In this document: positions 32,724 to 40,870 of the stretch, piece after piece
Position numbering within the stretch: the stretch's first letter is position 1
Layout: every line of letters begins with the position of its first letter
From: Rhodoferax sp.
GTDB lineage: Bacteria; Pseudomonadota; Gammaproteobacteria; Burkholderiales; Burkholderiaceae_C
Assembly (NCBI GenBank): GCA_031291305.1
Contig: JARLJH010000050.1
Span: 1-57,874 of the forward strand
Length of the DNA: 57,874 nucleotides
Reading direction: 5' to 3'
Notes under the pieces: generated by a model
The model's input: the letters and a program-made list of their open reading frames with translations, nothing else
Told to the model about the DNA's origin: nothing
Databases searched by the model: none
Program-made: the position numbers and the translations under genes

Positions 32724-34454
32724 ATGAACAAGATCGTACGCATCAATATGGCTGATCTCACCAGCAGTACCGAACCGGTACCCGCTGAATGGATTGGTTT
32801 GGCAGGAAGAGCTTTAACTTCCACAATCGTCGCCAAAGAGGTTCCCCCAACCTGTCATGCGCTCGGCGCAAGCAACAAGCTGGTGTTCTCCCCCGGCTTG
32901 CTGACCGGCACATCTGCAGCCAATTCTGGCCGCCTGTCTGCCGGTGCAAAAAGCCCGCTCACCGGTGGCATCAAGGAATGCAATGCTGGAGGCACTGCGG
33001 CTCGCATGCTCGCCAAACTCGGCATTCTTGCGTTGATTGTTGAAGGCCTGCCCAAGGAAGACAAGTGGTACAGCATTCATATCGCCAAAGATGCCATCAC
33101 CATCAGCGAAGAAACTGAACTGATCGGCAAGGGCAACTACTGTCTGGTGAACCACGTTCAGGCCCGCTTTGGCAAACCTGTTGGCATCATGTCTGTTGGC
33201 CCTGCTGGCGAAATGAAGATGCTTTCTGCCAACATTTCTGTGGTTGATCCTGATGTGCATATCCGTAGTCTGGGCCGTGGCGGCCTTGGCGCGGTCATGG
33301 GCTCAAAGAAGATCAAGTTCATTTCCATTGACGATGCTGGCACACCGCCAGTGATGCCCAAGGATCCGGTCAAGTTCAAAGCCGCAGCGCGCATTTTTGC
33401 CAAGACGCTACTTGATCACCCTGTGAGCGGTCAGGCTCTGCCCACCTACGGCACCAACGTACTGGTGAACATTCTCAACGAAGCAGGCGGCTTGCCAACG
33501 CGCAACTTCAGCAGCGGGCAGTACGCTGCTCACGACAAGATTTCTGGTGAAACCATGCACGCCACCATCGTTGCTCGCGGCGGTCAGCCCTCTCACGGCT
33601 GCCATCCCGGCTGTCAGATTCAGTGCTCTCAGATTTACAACGACAAGGAAGGCAAGTACCTCACCTCTGGTTTTGAATACGAAACCATTTGGGGTTTTGG
33701 CGCCAACTGCTGCATTGAGGATCTCGATGACATTGCGCAAGCCGATCACATCATGGACGACATCGGCGTAGACAGCATCGAAACACCGGTAATGTTTGGC
33801 GTTGCCATGGAAGCCGGCATACTGCCTTTCGGCGACGGCAAGGGCGTGGTACGCATGTTGCGCGACGATATTGGCAAGGGCACGCCTCTTGGGCGCATCC
33901 TCGGTGGCGGTGCCGGTCAACTGGGTCGCATTTACGGCATGACCCGCGTGCCAGTGGTAAAAAACCAGGGCATCCCTGCTTACGACCCACGCTCCGTCAA
34001 AGGTATCGGTGTCACTTATGCCATGACAACCATGGGTGCCGATCACACCTCGGGATATGCCATCGCTACCAACATTCTGAATGTCGGTGGCCATGTCAAC
34101 CCCCTGTCAAAGGAAGGGCAGATTGACCTCGCTCGTAACCTGCAGATCGCCACGGCGGCGATTGATTCGACCGGAATGTGCTTGTTCATTGCCTTCCCGG
34201 CGCTGGACATCCCGGAATGCCTTTCGTCGCTGATCGACATGATCAACGCCCATTACGCGATCAACCTGACCGGCGATGACGTGACGGCACTGGGCAAATC
34301 GGTATTGAAGATAGAACACCAGTTCAACCTGGATGCAGGCCTGTCCAAGGAGCATGACCGACTGCCGGAGTTCTTCAGTAAAGAAGCGCTCCCACCGCAC
34401 AACGCCATCTGGGACTTCACCCCCGAAGAACTCGATACGTTCTGGAATTTCTGA
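32724..34454 (+). CDS. aor: tungsten-type aldehyde:ferredoxin oxidoreductase (AOR family)
   Basis: AOR-family enzyme, 576 residues. It binds a bis-pterin tungsten or molybdenum centre and one [4Fe-4S] cluster. Cluster ligands are C293, C297 and C301 in GCHPGCQIQC and C486 in DSTGMC, with D481 of the DxxxxC motif. The first cysteine spacing is CxxxC rather than the CxxC of Pyrococcus AOR. AGAKSPLTGG and RGGLGAVMGSKK in the N-terminal domain are pterin-contact signatures. It oxidises aldehydes to acids with ferredoxin, or reduces acids at low potential. It follows ferredoxin copy 2 by 50 bases. The metal cannot be decided from sequence; tungsten is the family default. Confidence 0.94.
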   Translation: MNKIVRINMADLTSSTEPVPAEWIGLAGRALTSTIVAKEVPPTCHALGASNKLVFSPGLLTGTSAANSGRLSAGAKSPLTGGIKECNAGGTAARMLAKLGILALIVEGLPKEDKWYSIHIAKDAITISEETELIGKGNYCLVNHVQARFGKPVGIMSVGPAGEMKMLSANISVVDPDVHIRSLGRGGLGAVMGSKKIKFISIDDAGTPPVMPKDPVKFKAAARIFAKTLLDHPVSGQALPTYGTNVLVNILNEAGGLPTRNFSSGQYAAHDKISGETMHATIVARGGQPSHGCHPGCQIQCSQIYNDKEGKYLTSGFEYETIWGFGANCCIEDLDDIAQADHIMDDIGVDSIETPVMFGVAMEAGILPFGDGKGVVRMLRDDIGKGTPLGRILGGGAGQLGRIYGMTRVPVVKNQGIPAYDPRSVKGIGVTYAMTTMGADHTSGYAIATNILNVGGHVNPLSKEGQIDLARNLQIATAAIDSTGMCLFIAFPALDIPECLSSLIDMINAHYAINLTGDDVTALGKSVLKIEHQFNLDAGLSKEHDRLPEFFSKEALPPHNAIWDFTPEELDTFWNF

Positions 34455-34487
34455 TGCTTTCACCTCAGGTGCCGCAAAGGACCTTTT

Positions 34488-34530
34488 CCCCGACGCTGGC
34501 GTGTGCAGCCCCGCGTCGGGGCTTCTTTTT
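34488..34530 (+). terminator. rho-independent terminator between aor and moaD
   Basis: CCCCGACGC (34488-34496) pairs perfectly with GCGTCGGGG (34513-34521), followed by CTTCTTTTT. A textbook intrinsic terminator, yet moaD follows on the same strand 33 bases later, so it probably lowers rather than abolishes downstream expression. Confidence 0.85.
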
Positions 34531-34562
34531 GAATTCACTGCAGTCAGTCAGGAAGGCACGGC

Positions 34563-34814
34563 ATGAAGATCACGCTAAGACTCTACGCCACGCTAAATGT
34601 GTATTTGCCGCCAGAAAGCAGCAATAACGAAACAAAGCTTGAGTTGCCTGAAGCGGCCACGGTCAGTGAGGCGCTCGGCGTATTGGCTGTGCCCATGAGC
34701 CTGCCGCACATCATCTTTGTCAACGGGTGCCATGTGTTGCGACCCGACCTTTCGACGCACCAGCTTCAGGACGGCGACATCCTCGGTGTTTTCCCGGCCA
34801 TTGGCGGCGGGTGA
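34563..34814 (+). CDS. moaD: MoaD/ThiS-family sulfur carrier with C-terminal Gly-Gly
   Basis: Ubiquitin-like sulfur carrier, 83 residues, ending FPAIGGG. The terminal Gly-Gly is the site of adenylation and thiocarboxylation by a MoeB-type enzyme; the thiocarboxylate supplies the dithiolene sulfurs of molybdopterin. The E1-like partner is encoded nearby at 36364-37122. It sits between the tungsten oxidoreductase and the flavodiiron gene and probably serves pterin cofactor synthesis for both aldehyde oxidoreductases. The final three glycines leave one residue beyond the canonical GG end. Confidence 0.9.
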   Translation: MKITLRLYATLNVYLPPESSNNETKLELPEAATVSEALGVLAVPMSLPHIIFVNGCHVLRPDLSTHQLQDGDILGVFPAIGGG

Positions 34815-34846
34815 CCCACCTCACCAACAAAGAAAGGGCAATCAAC

Positions 34847-36028
34847 ATGATCGTCAGAGAACTTAAACCCAACGTATATTCCTTGTCAGCCATCGACTGG
34901 GACAGAAAACTGTTCGATGAACTGGTTCCTTTGCCCGAGGGCACCAGCTACAACGCCTACCTCGTTAAAGGCAGCGAGAAAACGGCACTGATTGACACTG
35001 TGCATCCTTCGATGACCGAAGACCTGCTCAAAGCCCTCAAGAGCATGGGCCTAGAACGCCTGGATTACATCGTCTCCAACCACGCCGAACCTGATCACGC
35101 AGGCTCCATCCCGGCCGTGTTGGCCGCTTACCCGCAAGCCAAGGTGCTGGCCAATGTCAAATGCCGCAGTCTGCTGACGTCCAGCCTTAACCTGCCCGCA
35201 GATGCCATACAACTCCTTCAGGACGAACAAGTCCTGTCTCTGGGCGACAAATCACTGCGTTTCCTGTGGGTACCGTGGGTGCATTGGCCGGACAGCACCA
35301 TCACCTATATCGTGGAAGATCACATCATGTTCTCCTGCGACTTTCTTGGCGCGCATCTGGCCACCTCTGATCTGTATGCCAGCGACGAAGCCCGCGTGGA
35401 GCGAGCGGCGCGCGTGTACTACGCCGAAATCATGATGCCCTACCGGCCCAACGTGAATAAACACCTCAAGCGTTTGGAAGATTTATCTATAAAAATGATA
35501 GCTCCAAGCCATGGTCCTGTCTACGCTAGACCTGATTTCATCCTATCTCTTTACCGCCAATGGACTGGCGACGAAACGCGCCCGGAAGTCATCATTCCTT
35601 ACCTTTCCATGTATGAAAGCACGGCCAAGATGGTGGCCTATCTGGTTGACCGGCTCATGGAAAAAGGCATGTCGGTGCAGCCGTTTAATGTGGCCAATCT
35701 GGACTCCGGGCGATTCTCTTCGGCGTTGGTGGAAGCCTCTACCGTTGTCTTTGCCTCACCCACCGTGCTCAACGGCCCGCACCCGGCGATGGCGTACGCC
35801 GCTTACCTGGCCAACGTACTGCGCCCGAAAACGAAATACGCAGCCATCATTGGCTCGTACGGTTGGGGAACCGGCATGCCAGAAAGCCTCGCCGCGATGC
35901 TGACCAACCTGAACGTGAAGTGGTTCGAGCAAATCAATGTGGGAGGCACGGCTAAGGCAGAAGACTTTGTCGCTCTTGATCGCTTGGTGGCCGATATCTG
36001 CGCGGCAAACGGTTTGCTTGCGAACTAA
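34847..36028 (+). CDS. A-type flavodiiron protein (FprA family)
   Basis: Flavodiiron protein, 393 residues. The N-terminal metallo-beta-lactamase domain keeps the diiron ligands: HAEPDH (H79, E81, D83, H84), the histidine in VPWVHWPDS, the aspartate in FSCDFLGAHL and the histidine in APSHGPVYA. A flavodoxin-like FMN domain follows from about 255 (YLSMYESTAKMVAYLV). There is no rubredoxin domain. Such enzymes reduce O2 to water or NO to N2O and protect oxygen-sensitive enzymes; here AOR, the hydrogenase and the ferredoxins are obvious clients. The start at 34847 has AAAGGG upstream. The 3' end overlaps the converging gene by four bases. Confidence 0.94.
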   Translation: MIVRELKPNVYSLSAIDWDRKLFDELVPLPEGTSYNAYLVKGSEKTALIDTVHPSMTEDLLKALKSMGLERLDYIVSNHAEPDHAGSIPAVLAAYPQAKVLANVKCRSLLTSSLNLPADAIQLLQDEQVLSLGDKSLRFLWVPWVHWPDSTITYIVEDHIMFSCDFLGAHLATSDLYASDEARVERAARVYYAEIMMPYRPNVNKHLKRLEDLSIKMIAPSHGPVYARPDFILSLYRQWTGDETRPEVIIPYLSMYESTAKMVAYLVDRLMEKGMSVQPFNVANLDSGRFSSALVEASTVVFASPTVLNGPHPAMAYAAYLANVLRPKTKYAAIIGSYGWGTGMPESLAAMLTNLNVKWFEQINVGGTAKAEDFVALDRLVADICAANGLLAN

Positions 36029-36312
36029 ACTTTTCGGTTCTTGAAACCAAGCAAGAACCGGTGTGGCCCAGGCACGCCAGGTGGCACCAGGGCGACCCGG
36101 TCACCCGGATGGATCACCGCGTCATCGGCGGTGATCGCAAAACGATTGACAAAGATCACTTCAACGCGCTCCATGGGAATGTTCAGTTTGGCCATCAATT
36201 CGGCTCCTGTGACTTCCTCGTCAAGTGGAAATGGCATTGGATTCGTCCACTGGCGTTCCTTGAAAACATCCGAAAGCCCCATGAAGGCACGCAGTTCGAT
36301 GGTTCCTGTCAT
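36025..36312 (-). CDS. MoaD-like ubiquitin-fold protein without terminal Gly-Gly
   Basis: MoaD/ThiS-like protein of 95 residues. FVNRFAITADDAVIHPGDRVALVPP matches the last strands of the fold (key part PGDRVALVPP), but the protein continues VPGPHRFLLGFKNRKV instead of ending in Gly-Gly. Unless the tail is cut, it cannot form a thiocarboxylate. It is the last gene of the leftward set moaA-moeB-moaD and overlaps the end of the flavodiiron gene by four bases. A scaffold role, or a subunit specific to AOR maturation, are possibilities. Confidence 0.8.
   Translation of the reverse strand: MTGTIELRAFMGLSDVFKERQWTNPMPFPLDEEVTGAELMAKLNIPMERVEVIFVNRFAITADDAVIHPGDRVALVPPGVPGPHRFLLGFKNRKV
36035..36060. 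other. perfect hairpin at convergent gene ends
   Basis: CGGTTCTTG and CAAGAACCG, 8-base loop, just past the flavodiiron stop and inside the last codons of the MoaD-like gene. There is no T-run on either strand after it, so it is a weak terminator candidate at best. Confidence 0.45.
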
Positions 36313-36363
36313 GACGATCTCCCAGAGGGTGACGGCAAAGATGCCGATGCGCCCATTTTGATC

Positions 36364-37122
36364 TCATCGAGTCGGAGTTGGCCCACAAACTTTGCAAGTC
36401 GGGTCTTTGCACAGGTCACTGCGGATAAAGCTCATGTCCACGGCATTGACAAAGAGCAGTTTGCCAAGCAGCCCCTCTTCCATTCCGATAAGCAATTTGA
36501 GGGCCTCCGCCGCTTGCATGGCACCAATGATGCCAACCAGAGGTGCGAATACCCCGGTGGTTGCGCAGCGCAACTCCTCGGCTTCGCTGTCTTCAGAGAA
36601 CAGACAGTTATAACAAGGGGAGTCTTCGCGACGGAAGTCAAACACCGATATCTGTCCATGGGTTAGGATGGCTGCGCCAGACACCAGCGGCTTTTTCTGA
36701 GCCAGACAGACACGGTTGACCGCGTAGCGTGTGGCAAAGTTGTCGCAGCAGTCCAGTACCACATCAGCTTGTGCAATCAGCTTTATCAATGTGGCCTCGT
36801 CGGCACGTAGCTGCATCGGGATGCATTCAACTTCGGGGTTGATGTCGTGCAGCGTAGCCTTCGCAGACAAGACTTTGGGCTGGCCAACGGTTGCCGTGCG
36901 ATGGATGATCTGGCGTTGCAGGTTGCTGAGATCGACGGTGTCGTCGTCACACAAAGTGATGCGACCCACACCGCTGGAAGCCAGATACATCGCCGCAGGG
37001 GAACCCAAGCCGCCCAAGCCAATGATGAGAGCGTGACTGGCCAACAGGCGTTGCTGCCCTTCAATGCCCACCTGATTTAGCAGAATGTGGCGGCTATAGC
37101 GCAGCAGTTGCTGGTCGTTCAT
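36364..37122 (-). CDS. moeB: MoeB/HesA/ThiF-family adenylyltransferase
   Basis: E1-like enzyme, 252 residues, that adenylates the C-terminus of a MoaD-type sulfur carrier. ATP-binding motif IIGLGGLGSPAAMYL; catalytic RQIIHR region; DCCDNFATRYAVN; zinc site CYNC and CKVCG near the C-terminus. The usual second zinc CxxC pair is intact. The ATG at 37122 is seven bases after the moaA stop; the longer open frame upstream lies in moaA. It probably charges the Gly-Gly MoaD at 34563. Aromatoleum AOR operons carry a similar pair (recalled). Confidence 0.92.
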   Translation of the reverse strand: MNDQQLLRYSRHILLNQVGIEGQQRLLASHALIIGLGGLGSPAAMYLASSGVGRITLCDDDTVDLSNLQRQIIHRTATVGQPKVLSAKATLHDINPEVECIPMQLRADEATLIKLIAQADVVLDCCDNFATRYAVNRVCLAQKKPLVSGAAILTHGQISVFDFRREDSPCYNCLFSEDSEAEELRCATTGVFAPLVGIIGAMQAAEALKLLIGMEEGLLGKLLFVNAVDMSFIRSDLCKDPTCKVCGPTPTR

Positions 37123-37129
37123 GGTGTTC

Positions 37130-38251
37130 TCACCCTCCGATGTAGGACATCTCGATTTTTTTGCTGTGGATCGCGGCGCTGGTGACCATGTGCCGTTGTT
37201 GCGAGTATTGATCCGTACGATGGCTCCAGGCGTGCGCAATCAGATGGCTCAGTACAAGCCCGCTGTCTTGCTGGCGCAGCGGCGTGCGCAAGTCCATTCC
37301 TGCACCTGCAAACAAGCAGGTGTAGAGTTTTCCGTCGGTAGAAAGCCTGGCGCGGCTGCATTCGTGACAAAACGCCTGCGTGACAGCGGCAATCACACCC
37401 ATTTCGCCAGCTCCATCGGCGTAACGCCAGCGTTGCGCTACTTCACCGCTGTAATTAGGATCAAGTGGTTCTATCGGGTATTGCCCAGAAATGCGTTCAA
37501 GAATTTCGCGGGCAGACACCACATCGTCCATGCGCCAGCCATTGCTGGTCCCGACATCCATGAACTCAATGAAGCGCAGCACAACACCGCTGTGGCGAAA
37601 GTGCTCGGCCATGGGAACGATTTCATGCTCATTCACGCCGCGCTTGATCACCATATTGACCTTGATCGGCCCTAGCCCTGCGGCCTGCGCAGCAGCAATT
37701 CCTTTCAAGATTGTTGCAACGGCAAGCTGTGATCCACTCATGCGCTGAAAGGTGGCATCGCTCAAACCGTCAAGACTGACAGTCACACGGCTCAACCCCG
37801 CATCCTTCAATGACTGTGCCTTGCGAGCCAGGAGGGCTCCATTGGTGGTCAGGGCAACTTCCACAGGCTTGCCGGTGGGCGTTTGCAGCCGAGCCAGCTT
37901 TTCAATGAGCTGCTCAACACCATGGCGCAACAGCGGCTCGCCCCCGGTGAGACGAATTTTCTTCACGCCCCAACGGATGAAGATGCGGGCGAGACGTTCA
38001 ATTTCCTCAAAGGTCAGTAATTCAGTGCGCGGCAAATAGGCGTGATCTTTATCAAACACTTCGCGCGGCATGCAATAGATGCAGCGCAAATTGCAGCGAT
38101 CTGTAACGGATATCCGCAGGTCGTGCAATGGCCGATGCAGATGATCGAGTAGCGTGTCCACAGGACCGCGATCAGCCTTCAGTGCGAGATAGTCCAACTC
38201 TGAAGAAGACTGCTCGGTTGCAATGGGTATGATGCGAATATAGTCACCCAT
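37130..38251 (-). CDS. moaA: GTP 3',8-cyclase MoaA
   Basis: Radical SAM enzyme for the first step of molybdenum/tungsten cofactor synthesis, 373 residues. The N-terminal cluster is [10 protein letters not shown]; the C-terminal cluster is [20 protein letters not shown]; the protein ends in Gly-Gly (MSYIGG), required in MoaA for activation. [10 protein letters not shown] and [13 protein letters not shown] are further family motifs. A 40-residue N-terminal extension precedes the catalytic core. No moaC or moaE is present, so a full pathway exists elsewhere and this may be a dedicated extra copy. The dyad at 38365 lies 114 bases upstream, suggesting co-regulation with the locus. Confidence 0.95.
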   Translation of the reverse strand: MGDYIRIIPIATEQSSSELDYLALKADRGPVDTLLDHLHRPLHDLRISVTDRCNLRCIYCMPREVFDKDHAYLPRTELLTFEEIERLARIFIRWGVKKIRLTGGEPLLRHGVEQLIEKLARLQTPTGKPVEVALTTNGALLARKAQSLKDAGLSRVTVSLDGLSDATFQRMSGSQLAVATILKGIAAAQAAGLGPIKVNMVIKRGVNEHEIVPMAEHFRHSGVVLRFIEFMDVGTSNGWRMDDVVSAREILERISGQYPIEPLDPNYSGEVAQRWRYADGAGEMGVIAAVTQAFCHECSRARLSTDGKLYTCLFAGAGMDLRTPLRQQDSGLVLSHLIAHAWSHRTDQYSQQRHMVTSAAIHSKKIEMSYIGG

Positions 38252-38364
38252 GGTATTGAGTTCCGTTGGTTGCTGTTTTTTGTGTCATCAGCGACAAATC
38301 AAGAAGTCATTTAAGCGTAGCTGACACCCGATAATCAAGCTATGAATTCCTGATTCTTCCCTTG

Positions 38365-38381
38365 TGTCACAAAACGATACA
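38365..38381. promoter_or_regulatory. dyad operator, copy 4 (TGTCAC-N5-GATACA)
   Basis: Lies between the divergent moaA and sigma-54 activator genes: 114 bases before moaA and 57 bases before the activator start. It could activate the first and autoregulate the second. Confidence 0.65.
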
Positions 38382-38437
38382 CAGCAGCCACTTCCCTATA
38401 CTTACTGACTCATTGCAGCCTCTTAGAGGAAAAAAGT

Positions 38438-40348
38438 ATGCCCGCAACACCAACAGAATTGGCTCTGCGTCAAGCACGATCATTTTTGCTGGAACACGGC
38501 AATGTTCCAGTTGGCAGCATCAATGAAAGTATTGCCCGTTCATGGCAACGTAGCGTCATAGCGGGTCTTCTTCCCACGGGCCGACTGGCCAATGCCGAGG
38601 AAGCAAGTGGCAGCAACTTTCGCCACGCGATCGCCTTTAGCCGCGAACTGCTTGCGCACTCCATCCCGGTCATGGAATACCTTTACGAGCAGGTCAAAAA
38701 TAGTCACAGCATGGTCATTCTGGCCGACAAGCGTGCCACGCTGATGCACACCATCGGTGATCTCGATTTTCAGAACAAGGCTGACCGGGTAGCACTTTCC
38801 ACGGGCTCTTCCTGGAATGAACTTCATCGCGGCACCAATGCTATCGGCATGGCACTGGTGGAAGCCAGTTGCGTAGAGATTAACGGAGCGGAACATTTCC
38901 TGGAACGCAATGGTTTTCTCACCTGCGCAGCGGCACCCATCATGGCGGCCAATGGTGAGCTGATTGGTCTGATCAACATTTCAGGCGATCAACGCAGCAG
39001 ACACCCGCATACACTCGGTTTGGTCAGCATGGCAGCGCGCATGGTTGAAAACCGCCTGATCCTTTCGTCTTGCAAACGCAACATCCTCCTGCATCTGCAC
39101 GCCCACTCCGAAGGCATTGGCTCGGTAGCCGAAGGCATTGTTGCCATCTCCGATGACGAATGGATCATCGGTGCCAACCGCATTGGCCTGGCCATGCTTC
39201 ACCTGAATCCGGCCGATCTGAGTGGCACCCCTCTCAACCGCTGCATTGACGTGAGCCTTGCCGAATTGCTCTCTCGTCACAAGCATCGCCCCGGCGCTCC
39301 TACGCAAGTGCATTCGCACAACGGAGCTACGTTCTTTGTACAGGTACAAGTTCCCGAAAATTCATTGTCTCTCAAGATGTTTTCAGCTAGCTCGGCAAAT
39401 GTACCTGCGGATGCGCTGACCAGTGTGGATACGGGGGACACGAACTGGCATATCGCAGCCGACAAGGCGCGCCATATTGCCGACAAACCGATCTCACTGC
39501 TGATACATGGTGAATCCGGTGTCGGCAAATCATTTTTCGCCCGAGCCTTGCACAACAGCAGTTCACGCCGAAACAGCCCCTTTGTCGTTGTCAACTGCGC
39601 CGCCGTCTCGGAAAACGTGATCGAAACCGAACTTTTCGGCTGTGCACCTGGGGCCTTTTCCGGTGCCCGACGTGAAGGTTGTATCGGCAAATTGCGCGAA
39701 GTCCACGGCGGCACGCTCTATTTGAATGAGATCGGTAATATGCCTCTATCCATGCAAGCCCGTTTGCTGCATGTACTGCAAGAGAGAAAAGTCCTGCCTG
39801 TTGGCGGAGGCAAGCCGATCGATATTGACTTCGCTCTGGTTTGCGGCTCCCAACGCAACCTGCGCGAGGAAACCGACAAAGGATCGTTCCTCAGAGACCT
39901 CTATTACCGCATCAATGGCCTGACAGTGAATCTTCCCGCTCTGCGCGAACGCAGCGATTTTCAGAAAATCACCGAACTGCTGCTGTCCGAAATCATGCCG
40001 GGTCACGACATCTACCTTGCACCCGATCTGCTAGAGCAACTGGGTCGATACACATGGCCCGGCAATGTTCACCAATACTCCAACGTGTTGCGCGCCGCCA
40101 GCGCCATGCTTGACGTCGATGAGAGCCAGATTAACTGGAAGCACTTGCCTGAAGATTTGGTGGAAGAACTCACCAAAATTCCCAAAATAGTCCCACTTGA
40201 AGCAGTCCGAGCGGTGCCACAAAACCTCGACGACCTTTCGCGCACAGCCATCAAACAGGCCATGGAAAGCTGTCACGGCAATATTTCGGAAGCGGCTCGC
40301 CGCCTTGGAATTAGTCGACAAACGCTGTACCGCAAGCTCAACACTTGA
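38438..40348 (+). CDS. sigma-54-dependent transcriptional activator, AcoR-like
   Basis: Enhancer-binding protein of 636 residues. The N-terminal half has a GAF sensor domain (about 70-210) and a PAS-like linker; the AAA+ domain starts near 335 with Walker A GESGVGKS (K364), the sigma-54-contact loop as GAFSGA (405-410) instead of GAFTGA, and a Walker B region LYLNEIG with asparagine 430 where the family normally has aspartate. The C-terminal Fis-type helix-turn-helix reads ISEAARRLGISRQTLYRKL. AcoR relatives activate aldehyde and acetoin catabolism genes. It sits at the end of the locus; the four dyads are its likely sites. The Walker B change could weaken ATP hydrolysis. Confidence 0.93.
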   Translation: MPATPTELALRQARSFLLEHGNVPVGSINESIARSWQRSVIAGLLPTGRLANAEEASGSNFRHAIAFSRELLAHSIPVMEYLYEQVKNSHSMVILADKRATLMHTIGDLDFQNKADRVALSTGSSWNELHRGTNAIGMALVEASCVEINGAEHFLERNGFLTCAAAPIMAANGELIGLINISGDQRSRHPHTLGLVSMAARMVENRLILSSCKRNILLHLHAHSEGIGSVAEGIVAISDDEWIIGANRIGLAMLHLNPADLSGTPLNRCIDVSLAELLSRHKHRPGAPTQVHSHNGATFFVQVQVPENSLSLKMFSASSANVPADALTSVDTGDTNWHIAADKARHIADKPISLLIHGESGVGKSFFARALHNSSSRRNSPFVVVNCAAVSENVIETELFGCAPGAFSGARREGCIGKLREVHGGTLYLNEIGNMPLSMQARLLHVLQERKVLPVGGGKPIDIDFALVCGSQRNLREETDKGSFLRDLYYRINGLTVNLPALRERSDFQKITELLLSEIMPGHDIYLAPDLLEQLGRYTWPGNVHQYSNVLRAASAMLDVDESQINWKHLPEDLVEELTKIPKIVPLEAVRAVPQNLDDLSRTAIKQAMESCHGNISEAARRLGISRQTLYRKLNT

Positions 40349-40439
40349 TCCGCTATTTCATTTGCGCTGAAATTTCTCCACGCTTTCCGAATACGACCTC
40401 CAGCTTTCCTGCATCAACGTCAACGTGCCAAATTAGCGT

Positions 40440-40870
40440 TTGGAAATCTTGAGCCGCTCTGGCTTTGATGTAAAAAACCTGTCGTTGGTCGGAAAGGGCT
40501 ATCACCCCGAAGGGCACCCTCTTGGCTTTTACACCGCGAGTGACCGCATCAAGTCCTGGGGTGGCACAGGTGCATTCTGGGGTGGCATCTGGGGCTTGTT
40601 GCTGGCACCGGCCATCTTTTTCGTGCCCGGCGTGGGCTTGGTGGCTATGGCTGGGCCCTTTGTAGCAACCCCGGTCGGTGGGCAGTTGTGGGCGGATTGT
40701 CAGCATTGGGCGCGGTGCTGACGCAAGCGGGTGTTCCCAAAGACCAGGCCATCAAGTACGAGACAGCTATCAAAATGGACAAATACGTGCTGATGGTGCA
40801 CGGCAACGCTGCGGAGGCAAAGAAGGCACGCGCGGTGCTGGAAGACTTCAAAGCCTGCCTAAAAACTTAA
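40440..40870 (+). pseudogene. general stress protein (YflT/DUF1269-like), truncated and frameshifted
   Basis: Two reading frames make one protein: LSRSGFDVKNLSLVGKGY...AGPFV in the first, and LSALGAVLTQAGVPKDQAIKYE...LEDFKACLKT in the second, switching near 40680. The normal N-terminal 20 residues are missing; a TAG stop lies just upstream of the conserved part. The glycine-rich membrane segment WGGTGAFWGGIWGLL is intact. The gene is therefore dead or expressed only as fragments. Confidence 0.82.

Noticed and set aside
38279-38294. TGTC...GACA near 38280 as a fifth dyad copy
   Set aside because: The half-sites are six bases apart, not nine as in the four accepted sites, so it does not share the architecture.
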